A stretch of DNA of 15,410 nucleotides from Lentisphaeria bacterium (GCA_016287975.1 JAEEXV010000311.1:1-15410); one strand, 5' to 3'. Shown: positions 1 through 8,703, counted from the stretch's first letter. Program-made: numbers and translations. Notes: generated by a model not told the origin, from the sequence alone.

Positions 1-11
1 CTCCCCCCGCC

Positions 12-3000
12 ATGAAAGCAATCACCGCCCTGATTCTCGCCGCCGCGCTCGCGACCTTCGCGGGCCCCTTCACCGTGGAACCCAATGGCGACGACTTCGC
101 CATCAAATACCGCGGCAAGGTCATCGTCGATCTGGTGCAGAGCGCCGCGCTGCCCAAGGCGCTCGGCAGGAATCCGCAGCGCTCGGAGGCCACTCTGCCC
201 GACGGCACCCGCGTCTGGAACCGCTGGAGCGAACACCCCGAGACCCGCATCCGCCAGGAAATCGCCCTCAAGCCAGACGGCTCCCAGGTCGAGATCACCA
301 TGATCGGCGAAGCCGACGCATACGGCCCCACCCAGGCGCGCGTCATCCAGCTCCTGCTCCCCTTCTCCACCCTCGACGGCGCCGCCTTCGAGGGCCTCGC
401 CCAGAACGCCCGCGTCTGGATGCCCATGAAGGGCGTCGTCGACGCCAAGTCCCCGAAGAGCGTCCTCACCCAGAACAACTGGCGCTACCTCCTCTTCAAG
501 CCCGTCGGCGCCGACCGCGGCGTCGTCTTCGACTTCAACCCCATCGGCCCTGGCGACGAAAACTCCATGTACGCCACCAGCGCCGTCCGCGGCGTCTGGG
601 GCGCCACGGTGCAGGCGGGCCATCTGCGCTTCCTCAGCGGCTCCGCCACCACCCCCGACGGCGGCATGACGGGCTCCAAGGTCGTCCTGCGCGAGGGCGT
701 CTCCATGCTGGCGGACTACGACGCCCACCACGCCCTGCGGCGCTTCAAATACACCGACAAGTTCCAGCCGCAGCGCCTCTATTCCTTCGGTGCCGCGAAG
801 CACGGCAAGCAGTTCACCACCGCCGACGCCGCCCCCTACACCGCCAAGGCCCGCCGAGGCTGGCTCGGGAAGCCCTCCCTCACCCCCGTCCGCGGCGCCC
901 CCGAAGGAGCCTACTACTCCGCCCTCGCGGGCAAGGACGCCACCTTCCGCCTTTCCAGCCTCGTCCCTGGCGTCCACTTCGTCACCGTCGCCTGCGGCAA
1001 CTACACTGGCCGCCCCAACCGCTTCTCCGTCACCGCCAACGGCACGGAATTCATCCCCGCGACCTCCGTCGCCAAGGCCGAACTGCTCTCGGCCACCCTC
1101 CCCGTCTGGGTCGGCGCCGACGGCATCCTCGACCTCCATTTCCAGGGCGACTTCCTCGTCTCCGCCATCGGCGTCTTCCACCTCCTCGCCGAGGCCGAGG
1201 ACTTCAGTTTCCATCGCGGCATCTGGGTCTCCGACGGCTACGAACCCGCCGCCATCTACCGCAACGAGCACTACCGCCCCGCCCCCGTCCTCAAGCCCTT
1301 CCAGCAGCGCCTGCGCCTCCCCGTCCCAGGAAAGGAGGCCGCCGCCCCCGCCAAGCCCCTCCCGCGCCCCGTCGAACTGCCCGACCCGAACGCCCCTGGC
1401 CTCGCCTGGCTCCCCACCGCCAAAGTCCGCCATCTCGGCGGCAACGCCAGCGTCCTCCACGAATTCCACGAGCCCGCCGCCCTGAACCGCCGCCTCGACC
1501 AGCTCAAGCGCGAAGGCGCCACCGCCGTCATGGTCTCGGGCCTCCACTCCCGCCACACCTACCCAGGCAGCCTCCAGCGCGGTCTCGACGCCGTCCGCGA
1601 CATCATCCAGGCCGCCCACGCGCACGGCCTCAAGGTCATCGACCACCACGACGCCACCCTCGTCTGGAACATCGACGCGGGTTTCCGCGTCCTCTCCGAA
1701 CGCGTCGCCGAATCCGTCCAGGGCCTCGTCGACCTCATGCCCAATCCCTCCTTCTGCATCCTCAACCCGCAGTTCGCCCGCACCTACCGCGACTATCTCC
1801 TCGAAACCGTCCGCAACGGCGTCGACGGCTTCCAGGCCGACGAAGTCACCTTCTACCCCTACGGCTGCGGCTGCCGGCACTGCCGCGAGGCCTTCCACCA
1901 GGACACTGGCTGGGACCTCCCCATGAACGAATGCGATCCGCGCCTCAACAACCGCAACGCCCCCCTCTGGAAGACCTTCCTCGAATGGCGGAAGGCCAGG
2001 GTCGCCAACTGGTGGGCCGAGTTCCGCCGCGAGGCCAAGGCCATCAATCCGAATCTCGTCCTCTGCAACTACACCACCCACTACGGCTTCACCTCGGACT
2101 ACGGCTCCCTCGGCTTCGGCAGCGACCTCACCGAGGAAGCCCGCGCCATCAACTTCTTCGGCACCGAGGTCATGACCCGCAACTGCCTCCAGTGCGCCCG
2201 CTCCTTCCTCCCGTACCGCAAGATGATGAACCTCCTCCATCTCGCCCACGGAGCCCCCATCTTCGCATTCCTCTACGGCGCCAACCACGCCACCCTCTAC
2301 TTCGGATGGGCCGCCTGCAACATGACGGGACAGTGCGCCCTCGCCACCCTTCCCCAAAACGCCAAAGGGGCGGACTTCTACGCCTTCGAGGCCACTCCCG
2401 ACAACATGGACCGCGCCAAGGCCGAGTCCATCGCCAAAATCGCCATCCTCTACTCCGCCCATTGCCGCGACTGGCAGTTCGGCATCTCCGTCTTCGCCGA
2501 GGCGCTCGGATGCGCCCAGACCCTCGAGGAAATCCACGCACCCTACGACTTCATCGGGGACGCCGCCCTGCTCAACCGCCAGCTCGACAAATACTCCGTC
2601 CTCTTCGTCGGCTCCAGCGCCTGCCTCTCCGACCAGCAGATCGACGCCATCCGCGACTTCGCGAAGAAAGGCGGCACCGTCCATCTGGCCACCTTCGCCG
2701 CCATGGGCGACGAACTCGGCAACCGCCGCAAACAGTGGCCCTTCGCCGGGCTTTTCGGCTTCACCCCCGCCCTCCAGGGCAAGCCCGTCTACACCAGGCT
2801 GGGGACGGCCGCCAGTCCCGCCAGCGCCCGCCCCATCGCCCAGCCCCTGACGTGCTTCGCGCCCGCCAAAATCCCCGCGGCCGACAGCCCCCTCTATCTC
2901 TTCGACGCCGCAGGACACGCCAGACCCGCCCTCATCTCCCGCCCATACGGCAAGGGACGCATCCTCTACCAGACCGCGCCGCTCCCCGCCGCCCTCTTCG

Positions 3001-3425
3001 AATCCGAGGGCGTCCTCAACAAGCCATGGCTCTTCGAACTCGACGAGACCCTCGCGCAATTCTGCCGCGAAACCTACCGCGCCGTATTCGCCGACGCCCT
3101 CCACTGGCAGACCGACGCCCCGCCAAAAGTCTACACCACCCTCTACCGCCAGGGCGACGCCACCGCCATCCACTTCCTCAACGGCGGCGGCGCCAACCTC
3201 AAGAAGGGCCAGCCCATGACCTACGCCGCACCCAACCCCGCCTGGCCCGCACTCCCGAAGGACATCACCTTCACCATCCCCTGCGCCAAGGCCAGCGAGG
3301 TCTACGCCGCCTCCCCCGACTTCCAGGGCCGCAAGCCCATCCCGTTCACCATCAAGGACGGCCGCCTCACCGCCACCCTCCCCAAGCACCTGCTCCACGC
3401 CTACACCATCGTGTGGATCCGGTAG
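12..3425 (+). CDS. Secreted multidomain glycoside-hydrolase-like protein
   Basis: A 1137-residue protein with an export signal (hydrophobic stretch ending near A17; cleavage plausible at TFA-G). By eye the order is: N-terminal beta-sandwich region (about 20-290), carbohydrate-binding-like beta region (about 295-395), proline/alanine-rich linker (about 435-460), TIM-barrel-like region (about 463-810), flavodoxin/GATase-like trimerisation-type region (about 820-1000, containing SVLFVGSSACLS and KKGGTVHLATF), and a C-terminal beta-sandwich. D610-E611 lie just before C619, C621 and C624 in the pattern DE-x6-GCGCxxCR. This resembles the hypothetical glycosyl hydrolase GHL6 and GH42-like proteins, in which an acidic pair precedes a cysteine cluster that may bind metal. 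E719 (FFGTE) is another catalytic candidate. The substrate is unknown. Only 11 bases precede the ATG, so its ribosome binding site and operon partners cannot be judged. It converges on the gene ending at 3524, which appears to be a distant paralogue. Confidence 0.8.
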   Translation: MKAITALILAAALATFAGPFTVEPNGDDFAIKYRGKVIVDLVQSAALPKALGRNPQRSEATLPDGTRVWNRWSEHPETRIRQEIALKPDGSQVEITMIGEADAYGPTQARVIQLLLPFSTLDGAAFEGLAQNARVWMPMKGVVDAKSPKSVLTQNNWRYLLFKPVGADRGVVFDFNPIGPGDENSMYATSAVRGVWGATVQAGHLRFLSGSATTPDGGMTGSKVVLREGVSMLADYDAHHALRRFKYTDKFQPQRLYSFGAAKHGKQFTTADAAPYTAKARRGWLGKPSLTPVRGAPEGAYYSALAGKDATFRLSSLVPGVHFVTVACGNYTGRPNRFSVTANGTEFIPATSVAKAELLSATLPVWVGADGILDLHFQGDFLVSAIGVFHLLAEAEDFSFHRGIWVSDGYEPAAIYRNEHYRPAPVLKPFQQRLRLPVPGKEAAAPAKPLPRPVELPDPNAPGLAWLPTAKVRHLGGNASVLHEFHEPAALNRRLDQLKREGATAVMVSGLHSRHTYPGSLQRGLDAVRDIIQAAHAHGLKVIDHHDATLVWNIDAGFRVLSERVAESVQGLVDLMPNPSFCILNPQFARTYRDYLLETVRNGVDGFQADEVTFYPYGCGCRHCREAFHQDTGWDLPMNECDPRLNNRNAPLWKTFLEWRKARVANWWAEFRREAKAINPNLVLCNYTTHYGFTSDYGSLGFGSDLTEEARAINFFGTEVMTRNCLQCARSFLPYRKMMNLLHLAHGAPIFAFLYGANHATLYFGWAACNMTGQCALATLPQNAKGADFYAFEATPDNMDRAKAESIAKIAILYSAHCRDWQFGISVFAEALGCAQTLEEIHAPYDFIGDAALLNRQLDKYSVLFVGSSACLSDQQIDAIRDFAKKGGTVHLATFAAMGDELGNRRKQWPFAGLFGFTPALQGKPVYTRLGTAASPASARPIAQPLTCFAPAKIPAADSPLYLFDAAGHARPALISRPYGKGRILYQTAPLPAALFESEGVLNKPWLFELDETLAQFCRETYRAVFADALHWQTDAPPKVYTTLYRQGDATAIHFLNGGGANLKKGQPMTYAAPNPAWPALPKDITFTIPCAKASEVYAASPDFQGRKPIPFTIKDGRLTATLPKHLLHAYTIVWIR

Positions 3426-3468
3426 CCGGGCAACACGAAATAGGCGGATAAGCCTTTCTTGTCCTGTG

Positions 3469-3488
3469 CCGGCGGCGCCAGCCGCCGG
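3469..3488. terminator. Perfect hairpin between convergent genes
   Basis: CCGGCGGC (3469-3476), a GCCA loop and GCCGCCGG (3481-3488) form an 8-bp perfect GC-rich stem in the 98-bp gap between two convergent stops. No T-run follows on either strand, so an intrinsic terminator is only weakly supported; it may instead be a REP-like palindrome. A smaller stem AGGC/GCCT (3442-3455) followed by TTCTT lies just upstream and could help end plus-strand transcription. The stem is certain; the function is inferred. Confidence 0.4.
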
Positions 3489-3523
3489 AAAGTCAGGCAG
3501 ATGGATAATTACGGCGCGGAATG

Positions 3524-6136
3524 CTACCGCACGCTGCAGTATCGGAACTCGAACGGGAGGATTGGCGGGAGGGTGTCGTGTGCCGGGAAATCAGGCGCCA
3601 GTTCGCGAGGCAGGTCGCCGGCGGTCGCCAGATAGACGACCGCGTAGCGCGCGAGCATAGGCAGCCGGATTTGGCAGCGTCCGCCCGCCAGCATCCGTGT
3701 CTCCAGCCGCACCATCCCCTCGAAGTCGGGCGACACCATCCAGCCATGCGCCACCGTCCCGGGAACCTTTACCGTGATGGTGTGCCCGCCCGGCACTTCC
3801 GGATACCGGATGAACTCGAAGTCGCGGGCGCCGGGCACCGCATAGCCGCCGTCCGCAGCGCGGGTCCCCGTCAGATTCAGCAGCCGCAGAACGACGCCTT
3901 GATGCCCGCGGTAGTTCTGCCGCTCCCCCTGGACCACGACCTCGGGCGGGAGCGTCGTCGTCAACGGTGGCTCACCGTCCGCCAACGCGGCCGCCAGCAT
4001 CTTCGCCTTGGCCTCCGGATCGCGTTCGTCCAGCCACGCGCCGCCCTCGCCGATCCAGCCGCGCCCGATCTTCGGCGCATAGTAGCGCTCCCCATGCAAC
4101 TCGGCCAACTGGGTCATCCGCCCGCGCCACCGGGACGGACGGCGCGCCACGCCCGTCTCCGTCAGGGAAAAACTCCGGCCGCTGGCGACGACCCGGCCGC
4201 CTCCGTCCAGAAACGCCTGCAACGCGGCCACCCCCTGGCCGCCCCAGCATAGGCTGTTGGGGATGATCAGCGTGCGATAGCGCCGGGCGCAGTTGGCCAG
4301 GCGGTCACAGCGGATGACGTCAAAGGGGACATGGGCCTCCGTCAAGGCCTGCGCCCACCCGAAATACTCCTTCGGGAGATTGCCGTGCTTTTCATTGTAG
4401 TCCGAGACGACGTTGTCCATCGGGGAGATCACCAGCGCCACCTCAGCCAGAGATTCCAGGCCGTAGTTCAGCGGGCGCCAGAAGCGGAACCAGCGCGGCG
4501 GAACCAGTCGATACTGGTTGAACTCCGACCATTGATGATTGCCCCAGTTCATCACCGCCGCCAACAGCATCTGGAAATAGGCCTGGGAGAGCGACATCGA
4601 ATATCCGTTCAGCAAAATCGGCCGCCCGTTCGACTGCAGGTATTTCCCCTCGGCGATCCCATGCCGCCAGCTCCACGGATGGCAGGGCTCGCATTCATAG
4701 AAGTCCAGGTCGACGGGATACTCCAGTTGATTCGCGCCGTGCAGGCGCGGGATATGCGCGGAGGCGGGATTGTAGTTGCAGCTGGTGAACAGCGCGCCCT
4801 CCCCAAGCCCCGCCAGCACCGTCTCCTTCAGCGCCGCCTTGTTCCCGCGGATGGAATCACAACGGAACCGCAGCCAGTCGCGCCAAAGCGGCGCCTGGAC
4901 ATTGCCCCAGACCGCCGGATCGTCCGGCTTCGGCGGTGCGGCGCCGCCGAAGCGCTCCGCGAAGAGGCGGCGGCAGGTGTCGCAGCCACAGCCAGTGTAG
5001 GCGGGGCCATAGGCGGTTTCGTCGATCATCATGCCGGCCAGGGTCGGCGCCAGGGTGAAAAGTTCCCGCAGCCGCGCATGGTATTTCTGCCGGAAGGCCA
5101 CGTTGTTCGGGCATATTGGCCGCCCGTAGTAGTTGGGCCAATCGACCTCCTTGCCCGACAAATCCTGCGACACCATCCCCGCGAACTCCCGCTGGAGGTC
5201 GGGATAGAGGCCCAGGTTCGCGGTCAAATGCAGCACCAGGCCCAGCCCCTCCGCCTCGCAGGCTGCAGCCAGTCGCTGGAGCGTCTGCCGGTAGACGCGC
5301 CAGGGCATAGCCGCCCACCAGTTCCGGTCGCCGTATTTCTCGGCGAAGAGATACCGGAAACTGCCGCTCGCGAAGAGCAGGTCGAAGCCCTCCCGGCGCA
5401 GCATCCGGGCGATGTGGCGGAGTTCCTCCGGCGTACTTTCCGGTGCAATCCGCCAGTCCATCGCCTGCAGCCCGACCAGCCGCTCCTCCGGACGCTCGGG
5501 CCCGAACTCACGCGGCTCCGGCACCGCGCTCAACGGCAATCCGAAGACCCGCACGCCTGGACGGCGCGGAGTGCCGAAGGCATACTCCAGTTCCTTCTCG
5601 CCCAGTGCGCGCGGCAACACCTTCACCTGCGCTAGCCGCCCCTTGAGGCCGTTCTGGCCTTTGCCATCCGCTCCCGCCAGCACCGTGCCGGGACGCAGAT
5701 GGAACGTATAGCCTTTCAGCGACTGACGCTGCACGACCTTGCCGTCACAATACAACTGGATCTCCGAGGCCGTCACCCGCGCGGCCACCGCGTGCAGGCC
5801 AGCGGCGAACCGCCCCGTCTCGGCATGCACGAAGACCGGGCGCGGCGAGGCCGCCAGATAGAAGCCGAAGCGGTTGTTCCAGCCCGCCCGGTAGAGTGCC
5901 CACTGGAGTTTGCCGGCATCGTCGTCCTGGCGGCAGGCGTAGGCGTAGGCGCCATCTTTCATCACCGCCAGTTCCATGGTCGCCAGCACGGTGAACTCGG
6001 CGGTGCCCTCCCACCGCCCCAGCACCTCCCGCCGGGTGCCGTCAAACGAGGCATCCGGGAAGTCGCGCTCGACCAGGCCGACTGCCGCCAGGGTCAGGGC
6101 CGCCGCCATCGACATCGCCGCATACAGACTGCGCAT
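3524..6136 (-). CDS. Secreted LamG-like plus TIM-barrel glycoside-hydrolase-like protein
   Basis: An 870-residue protein starting at ATG 6136 with a strong GGAGG seven bases upstream, placed inside the 15-bp gap after the pseudopilin stop, so translation of the two is probably coupled. Regions: signal peptide (about 1-20), a LamG/concanavalin-like sandwich (about 25-195, ending in the typical LKGRLAQVKVLPRALGEKEL), a TIM-barrel-like region (about 215-560), a GATase/trimerisation-like region (about 565-690, with LIIPNSLCWGGQG and FLDGGGRVVASG), and a C-terminal beta-sandwich. D372-E373 precede C383, C385 and C388 as DE-x8-GCGCxxCR. E481 and E483 (DFYECE) sit where the 12-3425 protein has FFGTE. 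The C-terminal SPDFEG (from S802) matches SPDFQG (from S1101) of that protein. Probably an exported polysaccharide-active enzyme and the last gene of the LacI-linked operon. The exact family and substrate are not established, and a non-catalytic glycan-binding role is possible. Confidence 0.8.
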   Translation of the reverse strand: MRSLYAAMSMAAALTLAAVGLVERDFPDASFDGTRREVLGRWEGTAEFTVLATMELAVMKDGAYAYACRQDDDAGKLQWALYRAGWNNRFGFYLAASPRPVFVHAETGRFAAGLHAVAARVTASEIQLYCDGKVVQRQSLKGYTFHLRPGTVLAGADGKGQNGLKGRLAQVKVLPRALGEKELEYAFGTPRRPGVRVFGLPLSAVPEPREFGPERPEERLVGLQAMDWRIAPESTPEELRHIARMLRREGFDLLFASGSFRYLFAEKYGDRNWWAAMPWRVYRQTLQRLAAACEAEGLGLVLHLTANLGLYPDLQREFAGMVSQDLSGKEVDWPNYYGRPICPNNVAFRQKYHARLRELFTLAPTLAGMMIDETAYGPAYTGCGCDTCRRLFAERFGGAAPPKPDDPAVWGNVQAPLWRDWLRFRCDSIRGNKAALKETVLAGLGEGALFTSCNYNPASAHIPRLHGANQLEYPVDLDFYECEPCHPWSWRHGIAEGKYLQSNGRPILLNGYSMSLSQAYFQMLLAAVMNWGNHQWSEFNQYRLVPPRWFRFWRPLNYGLESLAEVALVISPMDNVVSDYNEKHGNLPKEYFGWAQALTEAHVPFDVIRCDRLANCARRYRTLIIPNSLCWGGQGVAALQAFLDGGGRVVASGRSFSLTETGVARRPSRWRGRMTQLAELHGERYYAPKIGRGWIGEGGAWLDERDPEAKAKMLAAALADGEPPLTTTLPPEVVVQGERQNYRGHQGVVLRLLNLTGTRAADGGYAVPGARDFEFIRYPEVPGGHTITVKVPGTVAHGWMVSPDFEGMVRLETRMLAGGRCQIRLPMLARYAVVYLATAGDLPRELAPDFPAHDTLPPILPFEFRYCSVR

Positions 6137-6151
6137 GAGGACACCTCCGGA

Positions 6152-6904
6152 TCAGAAGGCCGGGACGAAATCCCGGTGCTCTTTGCTGTCGGTATCTCCC
6201 GCCGCTCCCTTGATGCAGTAGCCGCCGTTGGTCGAGACGGTGCGGTCGCTGAACACCTCATTCTGGGTGAGCCTCCCCACGTGGCCGTCCAGATACCAGT
6301 AGTTGGCCGCCTTGCCATGCCGTGCAGGGATCTTCGTCAGCGTGCGGGAGGCCTGCCAGAGATACAGTTTGGCGGAACCAGTGTCCTCATTGTCGCCGAG
6401 GTAGATGGTGTTCACCTTCTGTATCTTCGCCAGCGACGCCGCCGCCCCCCAGGTGGTGAAGCGTGGATACTGGTAGCCGAAGCGGTCGATGTTGTAGCCG
6501 CACCCATACCGCCCCCACGTCGCGTCCGCGTTTTCCCGCGCGGGGCACAGGAAGACGCTCTGCAGACGCGCATTGGTCAGGTTTCCGCCAGAGATATACG
6601 GTGCCAGCGCATAGCAAAACCAGCCGGAGCCATTGCCGAACCAACTGCAGTATGCCGCCGGCAGGAGATAGTCCTGGTTGTCGCTTGTGTACATTGAGAC
6701 CGCCAGGCCCGCCTGCCGGAAGTTCGACGCGCACGCCGCAGTCTTCGCCTTCTCCCGTGCCTTCGACAACGCCGGCAGCAACATCGACGCCAAAATGGCG
6801 ATGATCGCGATGACAACCAGCAACTCGATCAGGGTGAATTTCGCAAGCATCGCGGAAGTCTTCCCCGCCTGGATGCAGGGATGAATGGTGTGGATGTTTT
6901 TCAT
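6152..6904 (-). CDS. Pseudopilin-like protein with H-X9-DG motif
   Basis: A 250-residue protein. ATG 6904 is preferred over upstream in-frame starts because GGAG lies six bases before it and it gives a normal leader. After a 22-residue leader comes a type IV prepilin/type II pseudopilin N-terminus, [17 protein letters not shown], with the conserved Glu at E27. The residue before the Phe is Lys22, not the usual Gly. The C-terminal half has conserved Cys and aromatic positions and an exact H-X9-DG motif (H196, D206-G207, then H208), known from prepilin-processing-associated proteins abundant in Planctomycetes, Verrucomicrobia and Lentisphaerae. Family members are inserted in the inner membrane and may be assembled into or exported by a type II/IV-like apparatus, but individual roles are unknown. 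It is the middle gene of the operon: 71 bp after the ADP-ribosylglycohydrolase-like gene and 15 bp before the hydrolase. The co-transcription suggests it serves that hydrolase or its substrate. Confidence 0.88.
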   Translation of the reverse strand: MKNIHTIHPCIQAGKTSAMLAKFTLIELLVVIAIIAILASMLLPALSKAREKAKTAACASNFRQAGLAVSMYTSDNQDYLLPAAYCSWFGNGSGWFCYALAPYISGGNLTNARLQSVFLCPARENADATWGRYGCGYNIDRFGYQYPRFTTWGAAASLAKIQKVNTIYLGDNEDTGSAKLYLWQASRTLTKIPARHGKAANYWYLDGHVGRLTQNEVFSDRTVSTNGGYCIKGAAGDTDSKEHRDFVPAF

Positions 6905-6975
6905 GATGGTCTCCATGGAAGGATGTTTACAGGATGAGGAAGGACAAAAAAAGATGCGCTGTTCTCGCCATGTCG

Positions 6976-8412
6976 TCATGCCGGCTCGACCGTCCACTCG
7001 GCGGCGAGATGGCGGTTGTTCCAGTCGAAGACTCCGAGGAAGAGATCCGGAACCGGGTAGGTGGGGGCGATGACGACTTCCACCTGGAAGTGGTTTCGCT
7101 CCAAGACCGGAAGCGCCACCAGCCGCCCGCCACGCAGCCGATGCGGCGCCGGCACCGGGCGGCCCAGGTCACCTTTCACGGCCGCAAGCCGCCCGTCCAC
7201 CCGCGCCTCGAAGAGCCCGCGAGTGGCAATCATCAGGTTCGCGGCATCGACGGCCTCCCGCAACGTCAGCGTGACTATGGCCTGGACGGGCTTCCCCACC
7301 AGTTCCGGCATCTCCGACAAGGGCAGGCGCATTCCCGCAAAGGTCTTTCGGCATCCGTTCACCCGGCATTCCCGTCGGCCAATGCCTTCCACCGGGACCG
7401 TGCATGGAGGCATGGCGGGAGGGGCCTTGACGCCGCGAAGCCTTTCCGACAGGGCAAGCACCCGTTCCGAGAGTTCCCCCATAGTCGCCGGAACGCCTTG
7501 GAGTTTCAAGTAGTCCCCGGTCACAATCCGGTCCTCAACCACCTCGCGCCAACGGCGCGGAATCCCGTCCGCCCCCCGCAGCGCCCCCATGATCGCCCCG
7601 GCCGTGGCCGCGTTGCAATCCGTATCCCGCCCGCAGTTGACCGCCAGCAGCAGCGTCCGCTCAAAGTCCCCCTTCCCCGCCAGCAGCGCACTGTACACGA
7701 AGCCGCCGTTCATCACCGCGTCAGTGAAGTTCACTGAACCATAGTCGCGGGAGACCAGTTCATATAACGGTTCAAACTCACCGCAGGCACGCCACTTCGC
7801 ATCCAGACACACGAACATCTCCCGCAGCCGGGAACTGCCCGGCAATGCCTCTTTCCCTCGTTCCAATGCCTCCTCCAACCCCACGCCGCCCAGCAACGCC
7901 GATTCCACCGCAGCAAGAAAGACCTCCGCCCAGACCCCCTCCCCGGAATGGTCGATCGAGGCATCCAGAGCCGCCCAGCCCCCCGCCACCTCCGGAGCCC
8001 CCGCAAAGACCGACGCCCAGATCTCCGAACGAATCGCAGCCCCCAGCCCCTCCGAAAACCAGTTGTCGAAGGCTCCTGACTGCGGCGGCTCCAGCCCCGC
8101 CCCAAGATTCCTCAACGCCACCCCGTATTCGTCCCAGTGCACATCCAATGCCGCCCGGTAGCACCGGGCCATCTCCGGCAAACTCAAACCGCTCCCGAAA
8201 CGCTCCAGCGCCTCCAGCCAGATCAACTGCAAATCCAAATCGTCGTTCGCCACCGCACCCCCCGGCGCCGGACTGTAGAACCGTATCCCTGGACGCTCCT
8301 CGCTCCCCTCAAACGGCATCCCCAGCGCACCCCCGATGCCCTTCCCCAAATAACACCCCAGCACTCGCTCCCGCAACGACACCCCCTCCTCAAATGACCA
8401 ACATCGCTTCAT
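6976..8412 (-). CDS. ADP-ribosylglycohydrolase-family protein with C-terminal extension
   Basis: A 478-residue cytoplasmic protein (no signal peptide). The N-terminal region follows the ADP-ribosylglycohydrolase fold: a glycine-rich [14 protein letters not shown] (about 23-36), acidic N56-D57-D58 with D60 where the family places metal ligands, and D263-T264-D265-C266-N267 followed by [13 protein letters not shown], the family's second metal-binding motif. The first motif reads GKGIGGALG where many members have GDALG. A beta-rich C-terminal extension of roughly 150 residues (about 325-478) is not recognised. The family classically cleaves ADP-ribose-protein bonds using two Mg ions, but many members near sugar genes are uncharacterised, so the substrate here is open. 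First gene of the LacI-linked operon. The ATG at 8412 has only a weak, distant AGG upstream, which may mean poor initiation. Confidence 0.85.
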   Translation of the reverse strand: MKRCWSFEEGVSLRERVLGCYLGKGIGGALGMPFEGSEERPGIRFYSPAPGGAVANDDLDLQLIWLEALERFGSGLSLPEMARCYRAALDVHWDEYGVALRNLGAGLEPPQSGAFDNWFSEGLGAAIRSEIWASVFAGAPEVAGGWAALDASIDHSGEGVWAEVFLAAVESALLGGVGLEEALERGKEALPGSSRLREMFVCLDAKWRACGEFEPLYELVSRDYGSVNFTDAVMNGGFVYSALLAGKGDFERTLLLAVNCGRDTDCNAATAGAIMGALRGADGIPRRWREVVEDRIVTGDYLKLQGVPATMGELSERVLALSERLRGVKAPPAMPPCTVPVEGIGRRECRVNGCRKTFAGMRLPLSEMPELVGKPVQAIVTLTLREAVDAANLMIATRGLFEARVDGRLAAVKGDLGRPVPAPHRLRGGRLVALPVLERNHFQVEVVIAPTYPVPDLFLGVFDWNNRHLAAEWTVEPA

Positions 8413-8439
8413 TTATGACAAAACCTAAAAAACAATTGA

Positions 8440-8454
8440 CCGCAACTGTTGCGG
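8440..8454. promoter_or_regulatory. Operator palindrome O1 for the LacI-type regulator
   Basis: CCGCAACTGTTGCGG is a perfect 7-1-7 palindrome. It covers the predicted start of transcription of the minus-strand operon, the classical repressor position. The 11-bp word CAACTGTTGCG within it (8443-8453) recurs at 8672-8682 in front of the regulator gene. CGCAA/TTGCG half-sites are common in LacI/GalR-family operators. The binding protein is inferred to be the product of 8755-9738. Confidence 0.75.
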
Positions 8455-8459
8455 ATAAT

Positions 8460-8487
8460 AATTTATCTCCTGAATTTTGATTGTCAA
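8460..8487 (-). promoter_or_regulatory. Promoter of the minus-strand operon
   Basis: On the minus strand, a consensus -35 TTGACA (8482-8487) is followed 16 bases later by TAAATT (8460-8465, four of six matches to TATAAT). The region is markedly AT-rich compared with its surroundings. Transcription would start near 8453, inside the O1 palindrome, leaving a leader of about 40 nt before the ATG at 8412. Confidence 0.65.
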
Positions 8488-8540
8488 GCGGCAGTTGTTT
8501 TTTGGCGGCATGACGGCGTGGCGGAGAGTAATGAATGAAA

Positions 8541-8632
8541 GGTTGATATTCGCGCGCAGGTAGCAAGGGCGGCGTCCTTGGGGAACTCGCCAGTCCAGGC
8601 CTTTGGCCTGACTGCCCCTCAATCGGCGAGGC
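8541..8632 (+). repeat. Interspersed repeat family 1, copy A
   Basis: About 90 bp closely matching, in opposite orientation, the element at 11390-11482. Exact shared words include GGTAGCAAGGGCG, TCGCCAGTCCAGGC and CCCCTCAATCGG. It contains a small stem CAGGCC-TTT-GGCCTG. The 12-bp word GGCATGACGGCG occurs on both sides of it (8507-8518 and 8630-8641). It lies inside the divergent regulatory region between the operon promoter and the regulator promoter. No open frame is evident in it. Confidence 0.75.
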
Positions 8633-8661
8633 ATGACGGCGGAGAACCCGGGGCTTCGGAA

Positions 8662-8690
8662 ACGCAACATTCAACTGTTGCGTGCAACAG
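8662..8690. promoter_or_regulatory. Operator cluster O2 at the regulator promoter
   Basis: Three alternating half-sites: ACGCAACA (8662-8669) pairs with TGTTGCGT (8676-8683) across 6 bp, and CTGTTGC (8675-8681) pairs with GCAACAG (8684-8690) across GT. Both dyads are perfect and share the middle half-site. The cluster overlaps the expected -35 region of the regulator gene, consistent with autoregulation. Confidence 0.65.
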
Positions 8691-8703
8691 GTTTGGGAGG
8701 GGT

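Noticed and set aside
1931..3451. Long plus-strand open frame (506 codons) inside the first hydrolase gene
   Set aside because: Its translation is Arg/Pro/His-rich with no domain; it is an out-of-frame shadow caused by high GC and strong third-position C bias.
4331..5635. Plus-strand open frame of 434 codons opposite the second hydrolase gene
   Set aside because: Low-complexity Arg/Pro-rich product; the minus-strand frame has a signal peptide, LamG and GATase-like motifs and a strong ribosome binding site.
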